Below are positions 47,905-59,746 of a stretch of DNA of 64,000 nucleotides, piece after piece. The position numbers and the translations under genes are program-made. The notes beneath the pieces were generated by a model, which saw nothing but the letters and a program-made list of their open reading frames with translations, did no database searches and had not been told where the DNA came from. Within the stretch, counting starts at the first letter, position 1. Each line of letters begins with the position of its first letter. The stretch is from Lampris incognitus (Eukaryota > Chordata > Actinopteri > Lampriformes > Lampridae), in NCBI RefSeq assembly GCF_029633865.1, contig NC_079213.1, positions 101,902,510 to 101,966,509 of the forward strand, in the 5' to 3' direction.

Positions 47905-49540
47905 TAGCAGGTCTGCTGTCAGGCCCGGGGCTAAGGCTATCTGGAGTGCTCATCACGTCTAACTTAATCATAGCCGAAAGAAGCTGCTCTAACCCACGAA
48001 CGCGTCTCTGTAGTAGAGATAACTTATCTGTACTGTGGAAAAGTCACCACACACCATCGTTTTAACGAGGCTGCTGTGACTGCAATTGCAATAAAGCTAA
48101 ATGCTAAGCTAGGCTAAGCTCAAAGCTAGGAAACAGACTGGGAAAGAAAGGCTACCTACTAACACAAGAGTGGTTTGAGAAGCAAAACTAGTGAATCTAG
48201 CGATAATTAAAATACTCACAGAAAATACTGAAATCAATAGGATAATTGAAGAGGTTACAGCAGAATATAGAGGAGAAGAGAGAGTAAGAGAATAAACAGC
48301 ACTTATCGATCCCACAAAGCCAAATCTCACTAAGGTGGAAGCTGGAGGTATTGTTGATTGACAACAGAAAAACAAATGCAATTTTGCCTCAATTTCTATT
48401 TAGCTTTAAGGATGATATTTTAATTTCAATTTAGTTTTCCTTTTTCACACAAGCTTAGTTTTAGTTTCTATTTTAGCTAACAAATTGATTTTTTTTATTG
48501 ATTGTGTTCCCCTTGGTTTCAGTTTTTCATTAACGTTAGAATAACCATTAAAGTCTGATACAAATAGTGCTTCAATTGTATGAGCTCTTTATTCTCAATT
48601 ATTCACATGAATCATTAGTTTGTCATCATTTCTCTCCCTAACTTCTAATAGCTATCATTTATCTTCCTAACCATGGTTAAAATTACTACAGTATATGCGG
48701 CCTCAACGGGCATCATACCCTGAAAGTGATGGCCTCTTTTGTGGCATCCTCTGCCCATCCAGCTACACAGGACTCATTCTATCGAAGCCAGTCCAGACAT
48801 GTGCACCCTGCTATGCCAATTCTCTGCATTTGCACTCAACAGTGTTCCTTCTCCATCCTTATGATTCAGCTCAGTCTCTCTGAATAAGGATTAGTCACAC
48901 TCAAACCCCTAACTCCTTCCTCCACCCTCTCAAATAATTTGTTACTTTAGTGGACAAGGGGAAAAGAAAAAAAAAACATCCACAATGGCAGAACACTTGA
49001 TGGTTGACTTAACGCACTTTGAGGGGTTTTATTGATTTGTCTCTCTTTTTTTCCCTTGTGTGTGTTTAGCATGTCATAAATAACACGGGGCTTCCTTGTT
49101 TCGTTGTCGGATAACCTCGCCTGGGGTGTCACAGTTCAAGGGGAGGGTTTTGTGTAAAGCAGGAATATTACCTCTCATTGATTGATAGGGGATGGATTGA
49201 TGGTGTCATGTCATTGATAAATGACAGGAAATGGCAGGAAAAATGACCACGTCTGTCACTCCGTCTCTTTTTTGGAGAACCATGAGAGATAGGGTGTTGG
49301 TGAGTGAATTGTGTTTTCTCACTCATTTGCCGGAGCCCGGGGTTGCTGAGGACTAATTAAGTCAAGAGCAAATGTCCCCAAAAGCTGCAATTGGTGATAA
49401 ATTTATTAGACATGAGTACCCATGAGGTCTGGATCTTAGCGTTGGGCCCTACGCTTCTGGTGATGTCACTTACTTGGCTGTCACTTCATATAAGAACAGA
49501 GAAACAAAAGATGTGTGTGAGGGGGGTCACATTTCATATA
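47905..49540. other. LINE 5' region (to about 48370), then nothing recognised
   Basis: 47905-48100 has ORF1 upstream sequence on the minus strand (LIKLDVMSTPDSLSP-like). From about 48380 to 49540 no gene or known repeat could be supported. A short (A)n run lies at 48967-48976. Confidence 0.5.
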
Positions 49541-49544
49541 TTGG

Positions 49545-50150
49545 GGCAAGTCAAAGTGCTTTACAGACCATTAAAAATTCCGTAAAGGTAAGAGATTTAC
49601 AGTTAAAAAGTGCAAAAGTAGAAACGAGACAAAAGATAACATACTTAAAAAGTAAACTAGTGCAGTTCAAATAAATGAAATAGAAAGATAAAAGAACACA
49701 ACAAATACTCCCACTTTTAAATGCACATTGTGCATAAATTCTTCCCTCAGTCAAAAATATCACCATTCACAGATGGATGAGAATCATAACGGGTGAAGTT
49801 CTGCCCTCCCTGCATATAGTGTTCACTCATGCGCAAGTAAGCATTACCCAGACAAGATTAATGAAAAGACGTACTTGCCCGTGTCAGCTCTGTTGGAATC
49901 CTGAACAGAAACAATTAAAATAAAGGCCTATTCTACCCTGTAATGACTAAAAAGATAAGTTTTTAGCCATTACAAGGTAGAGTAGGCAATGTAAAATAGC
50001 AATGTCTTTAACTTTGCTTAAGGGTGGCCAGAGTCGGGACTTGTCTAATATCATCTGGGAGGTTATTCCAGGTCTGTGTTGCATGATAACAAAATGCTGA
50101 ATGAGTGCGTACGTGGATTTTTACCGTCCAAAGGATTAGGTTAAAGGCAT
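49545..50150 (-). pseudogene. LINE ORF2 C-terminal fragment and 3' region
   Basis: The minus strand reads THSAFCYHATQTWNNLPDDI and RQVPTLATLKQS before a stop, matching the W-N-x-L-P ... T-L-x-x-F-K pattern at the C-terminus of L2/CR1-type ORF2. The 3' region goes to about 49545, where AAGTCAAAGTGCTTTACAG marks a tail phrase similar to that of 2200-2240. Confidence 0.65.
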
Positions 50151-50204
50151 CATTTTTTAAATAACCTCTGAAATATGTTTGTCCCATTCAGTCACTTTTT
50201 TGTA

Positions 50205-52630
50205 CTTTATTGCTAGTTTCTCAAAATCTGATACAAAAGTACAATACATTCATGGTCACCTTCTGCGACCATGAAACAGATAAAATGGCAGAGAAAAGAA
50301 GAAAGAAAGAAAAAACGACAATAATGTAAAAAGAAGATGACAATATACAATAAAGAACAGTAATGTCCTACAATGGAAAAACATGAAAACAAAAAAAGGC
50401 AAGTAGGCGATGTCATAAGAGATACTTGGAAATCAGGGAAGAATGGTGGTTTTTAAATTGAGTGGGCAGGTCTTAAACATATTGACTATGGGACAGCAGG
50501 CAGTTGAATCTTTTCTTTAATATGGTTCAGGAAGGAATTCCATTCTTTATAAAAGGTCTTTTGGAGCCTCTCAACGAGTACTTTATTTTCTCTAGTTTCA
50601 AAAAATAGAATACGTCTCGTATCCTGTGTGCAAAGGTGGGTGGGCATGCATCTTTCCATCTAAAAAATATTAGGTGCCTGGCAAGCAAGGTGACAAAGGC
50701 AACACAGTCAGCCTCTGCCTTTTGTAGTATGAGTATGTCTGGAGGAGTGCCAAAGATAGCTTTGAGTGAGTACAGGGCAATGTGTTTTTTCAGGCAATCT
50801 GAAACGGTTTTAAAGATAAGAGACCAAAATTCTTCAAGTTCACCGCATATGGACATGAGTAGCTGGAATAAAATTGCAGTGATTGCAAGCAGGGCTCACA
50901 TCTGGGAAGTATTTTGACATCTTTGTTTTGTCCAGTGGGTAGGTGTATGATTTTGCACTGCATTAGACCATGCCTGGCATAAATTGAAGAGGTAAGAACT
51001 CTTTAAGATGGACTGCTGCAGTTCCTCTGTTATGTCCTTGCACAGATCTATTTCCCAGTCTGTCTTTGTAGAGAAAGAGGAACAATACTGTACTCGAGAA
51101 ATCTTACTACACAGTGTTATTATACCTCTAAAGGTTGATGGGTGCTCTAATACTAGAACATCACATGGTTTGGATAGAGATAGAGAAGGGAACTGGGGGC
51201 ATTTTATGTGCAAAATCTCGGTCTTCTACGTCAAAGAAATTACTTTTAGACAGATTGAATTTAGAGAAAAGTTGTTCAAATGAAGAAAAGACACCATCTG
51301 AGCAGAGATCAATAAATGTTTTAATACCCAAATTTTTTCAATCTTTGAAAGTTTTATCTAGCAGGAAAGGTTTGTAAGCATGGTTTGAGTGGATAGGGGA
51401 TTTTAGAGAAAAGGACAACCATCCAAAATGGCATCGTATCTGTGTCCAGATACTTGTGGTTGATTTCACTATTTTATTTTTAATAAATCCTGCTAGGAAT
51501 GTAGAGACGGAGGAGTAAACTAAGGCTAGCAAAGAGAAGGGTCGACATGACAAGGATTCGAGAGTGTACCATGATGGAGCATCTTCACCAGGGTTTTCAT
51601 ACAGCTAATGCACAATTAGACGGATATTGGATACCCCTAGTATGTTGAAAAGTTTGACACTGCCATACCTCTGAGAAATTTTGGATATTGCAGGATATTT
51701 TAGGGCCTTTTCGATTCGAAATGAAAGAAGAAATAATGGTAGCAAGCCTGTGGGAAAATGATTTGGGAATGAGTATAGGGATGCATTGAAATAAATAGGT
51801 AAATTCTGGGAGAATATTCATTTGTATCAAATTGATATGAACTGCAGCAGAGAGAGGTGAAGACATCCAGCATTTGAGTTGGAGTTGTATCTGAGCGATT
51901 AGGGGGAGAAAGTTACCTGAGAGAAGCTTGGAAAATTTATCTGTAATACATACACCAAGTACACAAACGTGTGTGTCACCTTACATGGGAGAGAAGTGAA
52001 TCGGAGCTGACGGGCAGCCTCATTAACAGGGAACAACTCACCTTGGTTTATCGCCTGAGAGGTCAGGAAATTGGTCGAGGATATGAAAAACATGGCTAAG
52101 ATTTGGCAGGGCCAGAAATGCAAAAAAGCAGGTTGTCGGCATAGAGTGAAGCTTTTTGTTCCTGCCCTTCCCTGATGACACCTGTTATTTGTGTAATATG
52201 TCAGTGAGAGAAATAGGGAATCAATGGCTATAGCAAAAAGTAAGGATGAGAGGGAGCAACCTTGTCTTGTGCTACGGCTTACCTGGAAATATCTAGAGAT
52301 AGTGTTATTAGTGCACACTGAAGGGAGTGTAGATGTGTATAATAGCCTAATCTAAGAAAGAAACTTCTCACCAAAGCCATATCTTTCAAGGGCATAGAAT
52401 AGGAAACTCTATTCTACCCTATCAAAGGCCTTTTCAGCATCTAGGGAAACTAATAGCTTTGGGATAGCGGTATTCGGCGTATTATGAATAATGTTAAATA
52501 GTTGTCTCACTCTGAAAAATCGATTCTTGTTCTTGATAAAGCCTGTCTGATCGGCGGATGTGTCTGGTAAGACACTTTCTAGGCAATGGGCAAAAATCTT
52601 CACAAGAATGTTTACATCAACGTTCACTCC
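50205..52630 (-). pseudogene. L1-type LINE ORF2, RT to 3' end
   Basis: Minus strand. From 52627: VNILVKIFAHCLESVLPD, DQTGFIKNKNRFFRVRQL and LLVSLDAEKAFDRVE (first catalytic Asp). 52318-51899 gives STRQGCSLSSLLFAIAIDSL and then a decayed LLFADD-equivalent near 52130 (LLNLLNFA..QPAF). More C-terminal: IQLKCWMSSPLSAAVHINLI with frames changing often, and 50856-50527 GELEEFWSLIFKTVSDCLKK, HIALYSLKAIFGTPPDILIL and LLARHLIFFRWKDACPPT. The 3' untranslated region runs to about 50205. Many stops and shifts; not functional. Confidence 0.8.
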
Positions 52631-52639
52631 ACTAAGTCA

Positions 52640-53202
52640 CTGTTGACCCCACATTGTCATTTAGTTGTCAAAAAACCCACACAGTCACGACTGAAAAAGT
52701 TACATTAACACAAGCAAGTACATTGTAGGCCTAGTACTTTGTGCTTTCCCTTATCATTTTGTCTGAATTAAATTAAGATGTGGAGAGTGCACACGTTTTC
52801 CATATACATCTTTCAGAAATAGCGACAATGGAAAAAGATTAACTGAGACTGAGCAACCTCTTTCCCTGCTAACCCTTCCAGACTAAATTGGATGGGGCCA
52901 TTTACAAGTTTGTTAAATTGTGGCCCCGACAACAGTCAGTTAGCCTACCTTGCCTTGCTATAATTAACCGAAAAAGCACACCAAGTGTATATGTGTGCAT
53001 ATGTGAGAGAGCGAGAGACAGAGAGCGAGAAGGAGGGATTGGAGGGGTGTCCCTGAAAAATAAAAATGCAGCCTCACACCTCACTCGTTTCACATCAGTT
53101 TCTGTCTCCAGCAGTTAATACCTGTCATCGCTCCCAGCCCAGCTCCGCTCCAAATGTGTCCTCTGACATCAGCACTGCACCGACCCTGTCAACACAACTA
53201 AC
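52640..53202. other. No gene recognised
   Basis: Unassigned sequence with a purine-rich GAGAGAGCGAGAGACAGAGA run (53003-53022). No coding sequence supported. Confidence 0.5.
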
Positions 53203-53920
53203 TACTTCAAAAAACACATCCAAAGATGTAGGGTAGCACTCACCAATTTGAAAAAGGACAGGGACAGTGCCTCATTTTCACCAATTTATTTTGGCCAGCA
53301 AAACATGCTAACATTTCAGCCTACTGCTACAGGCCTTCATCACAGCATGCGTGTAACTAATGTCATGTGATCTTCATAGTGATCACATGATACAGGACAT
53401 GAAATGGTCACATGACAGGTCAGCAAGGTCACATGCAAAGGTTACATGACACAGATCAGCAAAGGTCACATGACAGACCAAAAAAGGTAAAAAGAAAGGT
53501 TTGAACTTAGTTCATACTAATACATTCCTGAGGTAAGATCAACATCCAATTCAGCAATTGTTTATCACAGAATAAAGGTTAGGTACCTGGGAAATAGACA
53601 ATATAGACAAAATTGGAAGAAATACAAAAAACACAGTAGGCTACTGCTATTAATATACAGAGCATGCAGCAACCCTAGGGGGCCAAGTAGCCAATACAAA
53701 ACCACAAAGGAAGTAGTGGCCAGCAACAAAGCAACAATTCAAGGGGCAAATCACAACCATTACTCCCATTGCTGCTGAGTCTATATACAATATATACAAT
53801 AAATCTGAGTGATACAGTTAATAATTGATAGTTCCTTTGTTTTGTTTTTTTTTTTTAATTAAATTTAGAAGAAACAATTCAAACTGAAATCACCATTTAA
53901 GCCAGCTAGAGCCATTGTAT

Positions 53921-54433
53921 TTAGCATGTAAATCCAAAACATCTCTGTTTGAGAGAGTAGCTTTGCAATATTACCACCTCTAACTGGAGTGGACCGGCTT
54001 CATGGTAATGTTTGGCCATTGCATAGTCTATGTTGCCAGTACATATAGCGGTTTTGTGCTCAGACACCCTGTGCTTCAGACAGCATTTTGTCTGGCCAAC
54101 ATACGCTTTTCCACAAGGGGAGGTTAGTTTATATACCACAGAGGTGGTGCTACAGTTAATGAAGTGTTTTATAAAGAACTTTTTCCCAGTATGCGGGTGT
54201 GTGAAGAACTTTACATCTGTTGTATTATTGCAGTGGCTGCATCTACTGCATCTGTAGTTGCCCTTTAAGTCAAGCCAAGACCGTTGTGGTGTGTTTGGTT
54301 GAAAGGTGTGAACAACACTGTGCTTGATGGTAGTTGCTTTTCGAAAGGTGAAGAGGGGAGGAGTTTTAGTCTGTTCACAAAGCGTAGGCTCAGCTTGCAG
54401 AATATGCCAGTGTTTGGTGATGATATTGCGCAA
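53921..54433 (-). CDS. PLE C-terminal part: Cys linker and GIY-YIG endonuclease
   Basis: A 170-codon frame. The first part (RNIITKHWHILQAEPTLCEQ) is the segment following RT in PLEs. Then CSRCSHCNN (about 78-86), a Cys-rich linker, and the nuclease VVYKLTSPCGKAYVGQTKCC, LKHRVSEHKTAI (about 118-150) with the pattern Y-x(9-11)-Y-V-G and a following R and E/H. The Asn expected later would be about residue 158 or beyond; YAMAKHYHEAG fits the following H-F region. The nuclease nicks DNA for target-primed synthesis. The upstream RT is incomplete, so the element is probably not autonomous. Confidence 0.75.
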   Translation of the reverse strand: MRNIITKHWHILQAEPTLCEQTKTPPLFTFRKATTIKHSVVHTFQPNTPQRSWLDLKGNYRCSRCSHCNNTTDVKFFTHPHTGKKFFIKHFINCSTTSVVYKLTSPCGKAYVGQTKCCLKHRVSEHKTAICTGNIDYAMAKHYHEAGPLQLEVVILQSYSLKQRCFGFTC

Positions 54434-54994
54434 TTGTTGGTGGCAATGATTAAATTCTGTAATGAAACATAATCGATTTGCTTTTGAAGGCCTTTCTTTT
54501 GCCTTGAGTAGATCAGGTCTGGAGACGTGCTGATAAGTTTTGTTTATTGCTTAAGGTGGATAATTTCTTTGTCTTAAGCGAGTTTTCATGTCTTCTGCTT
54601 TTTGTTCAAAATCCAGTGTGCTTGAACAATTCCACCTCAATCGCAAAAATTAACCTTTTGGTATGTTTGTTTTCAGATGTTTTATATGGTTGTTTGAGCC
54701 ATGAAGAACTGTGTTGTGTTCCATTGGTTTTCTGTAGATGGTGGTCTCAATGTGTCCATCAGAAGTTTTGAAGATTGTGAGATCTAGAAAACTGATAGAG
54801 GTGGAATGATATTCTCCAGTGAATCTTAAAAAGGAGCTACTTAAATTGACATAGTCATGAAACTGTTTGAGCTCTTCAACTGTACCATCCCAAAAGAAGA
54901 GGATCTCATCCAAGTATCTTTTCCACAGCTTAATTTTAGCATGGAAGGGGTTTGTAGTAGTATTGTAGATTATGTTTTCTTCCCAGTGTGCCAC
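54434..54994 (-). pseudogene. PLE reverse transcriptase, C-terminal fragment
   Basis: Minus strand 54994-54650: NPFHAKIKLWKRYLDEILFF, with the catalytic Y-x-D-D reading Y-L-D-E, WDGTVEELKQFHDYVNLSSS, FTGEYHSTSISFLDLTIFKT and IYRKPMEHNTVLHGSNNHIK. Frame changes precede the GIY-YIG frame. RT blocks before the catalytic motif are missing because the right inverted arm begins at about 54985. Confidence 0.8.
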
Positions 54995-55329
54995 AGCAGC
55001 AATGGGAGTAATGGCTGTGATTTGCCCCTTGAATTGTTGCTTTGTTGCTGGCCACTATTTCCTATGTGGTTTTGTATTGGTTACTTGGCCCCCTAGGGTT
55101 GCTGCATGCTCTGTAAGTTAATAGCAGTAGCCTACTGTGTTTTTTGTATTTCTTCCAATTTTGTCTATATTGTCTATTTCCCAGGTACCTAATCTTTATT
55201 CTGTGATTAATAACTGCTGAATTGGATGTTGATCTTACCTCAGATTTGTATTATGTATGAACTAAGTTTGAACCTTTTTACCTTTTTTGGTCTGTCATGT
55301 GACCTTTGCTGATCTGTGTCATGTCACCT

Positions 55330-55535
55330 TTGCATGTGACCTTGCTGACCTGTCATGTGACCATGTAACTTTGCATGTGACCTTTCTGACCTGTCATGTG
55401 ACCATGTAACCTTTGCATGTGACCTTTCTGACCTGTCATGTGACCATGTAAACTTTGCATGTGTGACCTGTCATGTGACCATGTAACCTTTGCATGTGAC
55501 CTTGCTGACCTGTCATGTGACCCTTTCATGTCCTG
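55330..55535. repeat. Tandem array of about 42-bp units in the PLE right arm
   Basis: GACCTGTCATGTGACC recurs at about 55347, 55388, 55430, 55465 and 55507, giving spacings of 41, 42, 35 and 42. The unit joins GCATGTGACCTT and CATGTGACCATGTAACC. The left arm has fewer copies (53395-53480). Confidence 0.85.
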
Positions 55536-55739
55536 TATGTGACCACTATGAAGCCCTATATAGATCACATGCCATTAGTTACACTCATGCTCTGATGAAA
55601 GCCTGTAGCAGTAGGCCAAAACGTTAGCATGTTTTGCTGGCCAAAAAAAATTCGGTGAAAATGAGGCACAGTCCCTGTCCTTTTTCAAATTGGTGAGTGC
55701 TACCCTACATCCTTGGATGTGGTTGTTGAAGTATATGTT

Positions 55740-55891
55740 TTTTGGGTGTAACACCACAGTAAGAGTTTCTTTTTGGGAAGGTGCATCCAACTCCTCCATT
55801 CCAACAACTAAGTACTGTTTGTACAGTGTACTAAAGGAGGGATGATGCAGCTTTTAAATCTAAGAGCTTCTGGATGGTCGTACTTGACGTT

Positions 55892-55961
<70 letters not shown>

Positions 55962-55994
55962 CACACGCACACAGCTAATGTTTACCCACCTTGT
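55740..55994. repeat. Spacer with a (CA)n array
   Basis: A pure (CA)n array of about 64 bases lies at 55894-55959. The remaining sequence is unassigned. Confidence 0.8.
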
Positions 55995-56315
55995 TTTCAT
56001 ATATGCTCAATAATCCAGGTAAGAAAATCAAAGAAGGTTGAATCAGTTCATCTGTTGAATCAGTTCATCTGGATACATTTATTGACAGATACGTATATTC
56101 ACTCAACTAAGTGACATCTTCAGTCTAAACTGACTGCAGGTACCCCCACCCCTTATAAACAACAAAGTACAATACAGTAGCATAACAACCGAAACCAACG
56201 CACAATGCTGTTATTGCAACATTTCCTAATTCTTTGTGAATAGTACACATGGCCATTGAAACTCTAGTTAATGGTCACACCCATATTTGCATATGAAACT
56301 GGTCGTTGGTTTCCA
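55995..56315. mobile_element. Fragment of the PLE family of 317-2066
   Basis: Starts TATATGCTCAATAATCCAGG, with a local 20-bp duplication of TTGAATCAGTTCATCTG (56039-56070), then the shared CTTCAGTCTAAACTGACTGC, a short centre, and ACATGGCCATTGAAACTCTA, as at 1877-1896. The right inverted terminus is missing. Confidence 0.8.
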
Positions 56316-56477
56316 TCGTAATTTCAGAGCCCCATGCTCCATTGTTGTTCATTTAGGAGGCTTGTTATTGAGTGCCACAAAAAGTCAAATATCAGTAAGA
56401 TTTAGTATAAGATGTAAGCAGGCTGCAACAGTTTTCATTAATATTGAAAATAAAACTCAACTTTTCATGACCACTGT

Positions 56478-56555
56478 CTTTTAATCCATCCATCAATCCA
56501 TTATCCAAACTGCTTATCCTGCTCTCAGGGTCACAGGGATGCTGGAGCCTATAAT
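56478..56555 (-). mobile_element. V-SINE 3' tail fragment
   Basis: CCATCCATCAATCCATTATCC and GGATGCTGGAGCCTAT are the reversed tail of the V-SINE (GGATAATGGATGG, GATAGGCTCCAGCATCC). Confidence 0.8.
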
Positions 56556-56589
56556 TGATAAATGCAGAAACTGGGGCAGATCATCAGAA

Positions 56590-56753
56590 TTTCATATGAC
56601 TTGACTTGTGACTTGCTTGACCTGAGAAATTACTTGTCTTGCTTGGCTCGACTTGACTTGCTTGATTCTCACCACAGTAACTTGAGACTTGCTTGAGACT
56701 TGAAGGTTAAGACTTGAGGCCTGCTTGTGACTTGCACATTACTCCCACCTCTG
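56590..56753. mobile_element. Fragment of a fish MITE, hAT-like terminus
   Basis: Repeated GACTTGACTTG and GACTTGCTTGA phrases end in TTACTCCCACCTCTG, the inverse of a CAGAGGTGGGAG terminus known to me from fish MITEs. The opposite end was not found. Confidence 0.55.
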
Positions 56754-57125
56754 GTAATCGGACACAACCATGGTCTTCACTAGTAAGCTGAACCTGTTTA
56801 GTTTGTTTGTTTGTTTTTTTCTGGAAAGTTGGAAATCAGAGAGGGTGACAGGAGTCCATCTCTAGGCCAGGGGGGATATACTGTACATATGCTTTACATG
56901 TGACAGAGTTCAGTTTAGTTTAGTTTAGTTTATTGGACAATTAAACGTACATGAATCAACGATATTTGCGTGTAAAATTGTCAGGGATATCACAAAAAAG
57001 TCATAGACTTGTTTCCATCATGGTCCTTGATGGTCATGCCTGACCTTCCCCTGAAGGTAACCTCTTGACCCTATTTGAGTACATGTCAGCTTTATTCTTT
57101 CACGCCCGTCCCTGAACAATATGTA

Positions 57126-57185
<60 letters not shown>

Positions 57186-57535
57186 CTGTCCACATTTCAG
57201 CAGGGTAAAACTTATCCGTATGCTGAGGCTAACCCTACCCGGCTGTCTTTACCCCTGACAGAGTGCAACAACCTAATTCATTTTCTGCTACTGACTGCAC
57301 GTTGCCAAATGTGCCCAAGCCCAGATGGGTGAAACATCACAACAAGCTAACAAAAAACCAAATCAATCAATCACACTTCATTTCTATAATTTGATAGCAC
57401 ATTTTGTAATTAAAATGCATTGCAATGCCTGTTACATAAAGTGCAACTGGACAAAAAAAAGAAGGTAATGAAAGAAGAAGAAAATACACAGAATTAATGA
57501 ATGAATAGATAAATAAACCCTTAATAAAACAGTCT
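56754..57535. other. No gene; LINE-tail-like phrases and an (AC)n array
   Basis: AGTTTAGTTTAGTTTAGTTTATTGG (56911-56935) resembles the 3' tail of a fish LINE. A pure (AC)n array of about 50 bases lies at 57132-57182. No coding sequence. Confidence 0.6.
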
Positions 57536-57539
57536 ACTA

Positions 57540-58660
57540 CTACTACTACTACTTTCGGCTGCTCCCGTTAGGGGTCGCCACAGCGGATCATCCGTTTCCA
57601 TTTCTTCCTGTCTTCTGCATCTTCCTCTGTCACACCAGCCACCTGCATGTCCTCCCTCACCACATCTATAAACCTCCTCTTTGGCCTTCCTCTTTTGCTC
57701 TTCCCTGGCAGCTCCATATTCAGCATCCTTCTCCCAATATACCCAGCATCTCTCCTCCACACATGTCCAGACCATCTCAATGTTGCTTCTCTTGCTTTTT
57801 CTCCAAATTGTCCAACCTGAGCGGTCCCTCTAATATAATCGTTCCTAATCCTGTCCTTCTTCGTCACTCCCAGTGAAAATCTTAGCATCTTCAACTCTGC
57901 CACCTCCAGCTCCGCCTCCTGTCTTTTCGTCAGTGCCACTGTCTCCAACCCATATAACATAGCTGGTCTCACAACCATCTTGTAAACTTTCCCTTTAACT
58001 CTTGCTGATACCCTTCTGTCACAAATCACTCCTGACACTCCTCTCCACCCACTCCACCCTGCCTGCACTCTCTTCTTCACCTCTCTACTGCACTCCCCGT
58101 TACTTTGGACAGTTGACCCCAAGTATTTAAACTCAAATGCCTTCATCACCTCTACTTGCATCCTGACCATTCAACTGTCCTCTCTCTCATTCATGCATAG
58201 GTATTCCGTCTTGCTCCTACTGACTTTCATTCCTCTTCTCTCCAGTGCATACCTCCACCTCTCCAGGCTCTCCTCCAGCTGCACCCTACTCTCACTACAG
58301 ATCACAATGTCATCCGCGAACATCATCGTCCATGGAGACTCCTGCCTGATCTCGTCCGTCAACCTGTCCATCACCATTGCAAACAAGAAAGGGCTCAGAG
58401 CCGATCCTTGATGTAATCCCACCTCCACCTTGAACCCATCTGTCTTTCCTACCGCACACCTCACCACTGTCACGCTTCCCTCATACATATCCTGCACCAC
58501 TCCTACATACTTCTCTGCAACTCCCGACTTCCTCATACAATACCACACCTCCTCTCTCGGCACCCTGTCATATGCTTTCTCTAAATCTACAAAGACACAA
58601 TGTAACTCCTTCTGGCCTCCTCTATACTTATCCATCAACATTCTCAAAAATTCTCCCTTA
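57540..58660 (-). pseudogene. RTE-type LINE ORF2, RT to 3' end
   Basis: Minus strand. 58647-58171: MDKYRGGQKELHCVFVDLEK AYDRVPREEVW (first catalytic Asp in VDLEKAYDRV), VGLHQGSALSPFLFAMVMDR and the catalytic MMFADDIVICSES. An in-frame TGA (58171-58173) is the only stop seen in the RT stretch; the frame continues 58170-57568 with FEFKYLGSTVQSNGECSREV, ARVKGKVYKMVVRPAMLYGL ETVALTKRQEAELEVAELKM and LRWSGHVWRRDAGYIGRRML. It ends at 57568, followed by a (TAG)n tail (57536-57553). It is 5'-truncated at about 58660, but otherwise well kept, so fairly young. The RTE at 39300-42110 is the other strand and the 5' part. Confidence 0.9.
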
Positions 58661-58669
58661 ATAAAACAG

Positions 58670-59170
58670 AGTGAAGAAGATATTTAAGAATTAATAAACT
58701 GACATGAATCAAAATAAAATGTTTAAATTGAAACAGACAAAACCTAACCTAATGTCACAGCAACAGGTTAACAGCTAAAGAATAGAATTAAAAAAAACAG
58801 CTAATAAATAAAAGTCAAATAGACTAAAAGCTAATAAATAAAAATGAGAAACCGAGAGAGACAAAATAGATGTTGAGGTTTGTTTCACTGGAGGTTTCAG
58901 TAAATATTTGCATGGAAATCTACCTGCTGCACCATGAAAGCTTTTTTTTTTTTTTTACTTTTCTCTGTCGCTATGTATCTGTATGTGGGGCATCCTCCAC
59001 TTACATTCTTGCTTTCTCTCGCTTTGTCAGTGGAATTTAAGCTAACAGTTACTTTCTACTGATAGAAAGGCTTTAATCCAACCTAACACCTTCTTTCTGC
59101 TTGGCACCATAACCCCTGTGTGTGTGTGTGTGTGGGTGGGGGGTTGTCTCTCATTTTAATCTATTAGATT
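58670..59170. other. No gene recognised
   Basis: A-rich spacer with a poly-T run (58938-58956) and a TG run (59117-59133). Confidence 0.5.
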
Positions 59171-59181
59171 GGTTATAGAGT

Positions 59182-59581
59182 GGGCAGCACGGTGGTACCG
59201 TGGTTAGCATGGTCACCTTACAGCAAGAAGGTTCTGGGTTCGAGCCCCGGGGTAGTCCAACCTTGGGGGGGGGTCGTCCCGGGTCGTCCTCTGTGTGGAG
59301 TCTGCATGTTCTCCCCGTGTCTGTGTGGGTTTCGTCCGGGTGCTCCAGTTTCCTTCCACAGTCCAAAGACATGTAGGTCAGGTGAATCGGCCATACTAAA
59401 TTGCCCCTATGTATGACTGTGTGTGTGTGTGTGTCGGCCCTGTGATGGCCTGGCGGCCTGTCCAGGGTGTCTCCCCGCCTGCCGCCCAATGACTGCTGGG
59501 ATAGGCTCCAGCATCCCCGCAACCCTGAGAGCAGGATAAACGGTTCGGATAATGGATGGATGGATGGATGGATGGATGGAT
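59182..59581 (+). mobile_element. V-SINE, full length, 11-bp target duplication
   Basis: GGTTATAGAGT at 59171-59181 and 59582-59592. Starts GGGCAGCACGGTGGTACCGT, B box GGTTCGAGCCCC (59237-59248), V-SINE core GTGTGGGTTTCGTCCGGGTG, a short (GT)n (59419-59434), GATAGGCTCCAGCATCCCCG, and the tail ending in (GGAT)n. Confidence 0.9.
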
Positions 59582-59592
59582 GGTTATAGAGT

Positions 59593-59699
59593 TAGGCAAG
59601 AGGGAGGTGGTTGTGGTAGGGTGCTGTGCTGCTAAGGGGTGTGTCAGGGCAACTTATTAGTTTGCTGCATATATGTACGTGCTCGTTAGGCTGTGTATG

Positions 59700-59746
<47 letters not shown>

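Larger units (their letters stand above)
53203..55739 (-). mobile_element. PLE with long inverted terminal repeats
   Basis: 2.5-kb Penelope-like element. Left arm 53203-53790 and right arm 54985-55739 are inverted copies with small differences: e.g. GATGTAGGGTAGCACTCACC (53227-53246) against its reverse complement at 55690-55709, and CTGCTGCATGCTCTGT-type and GGCAAATCACAACCATTACT blocks. The right arm is longer because of five tandem units of about 42 bp. Between the arms lie an RT fragment and a GIY-YIG domain on the minus strand. Confidence 0.85.
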
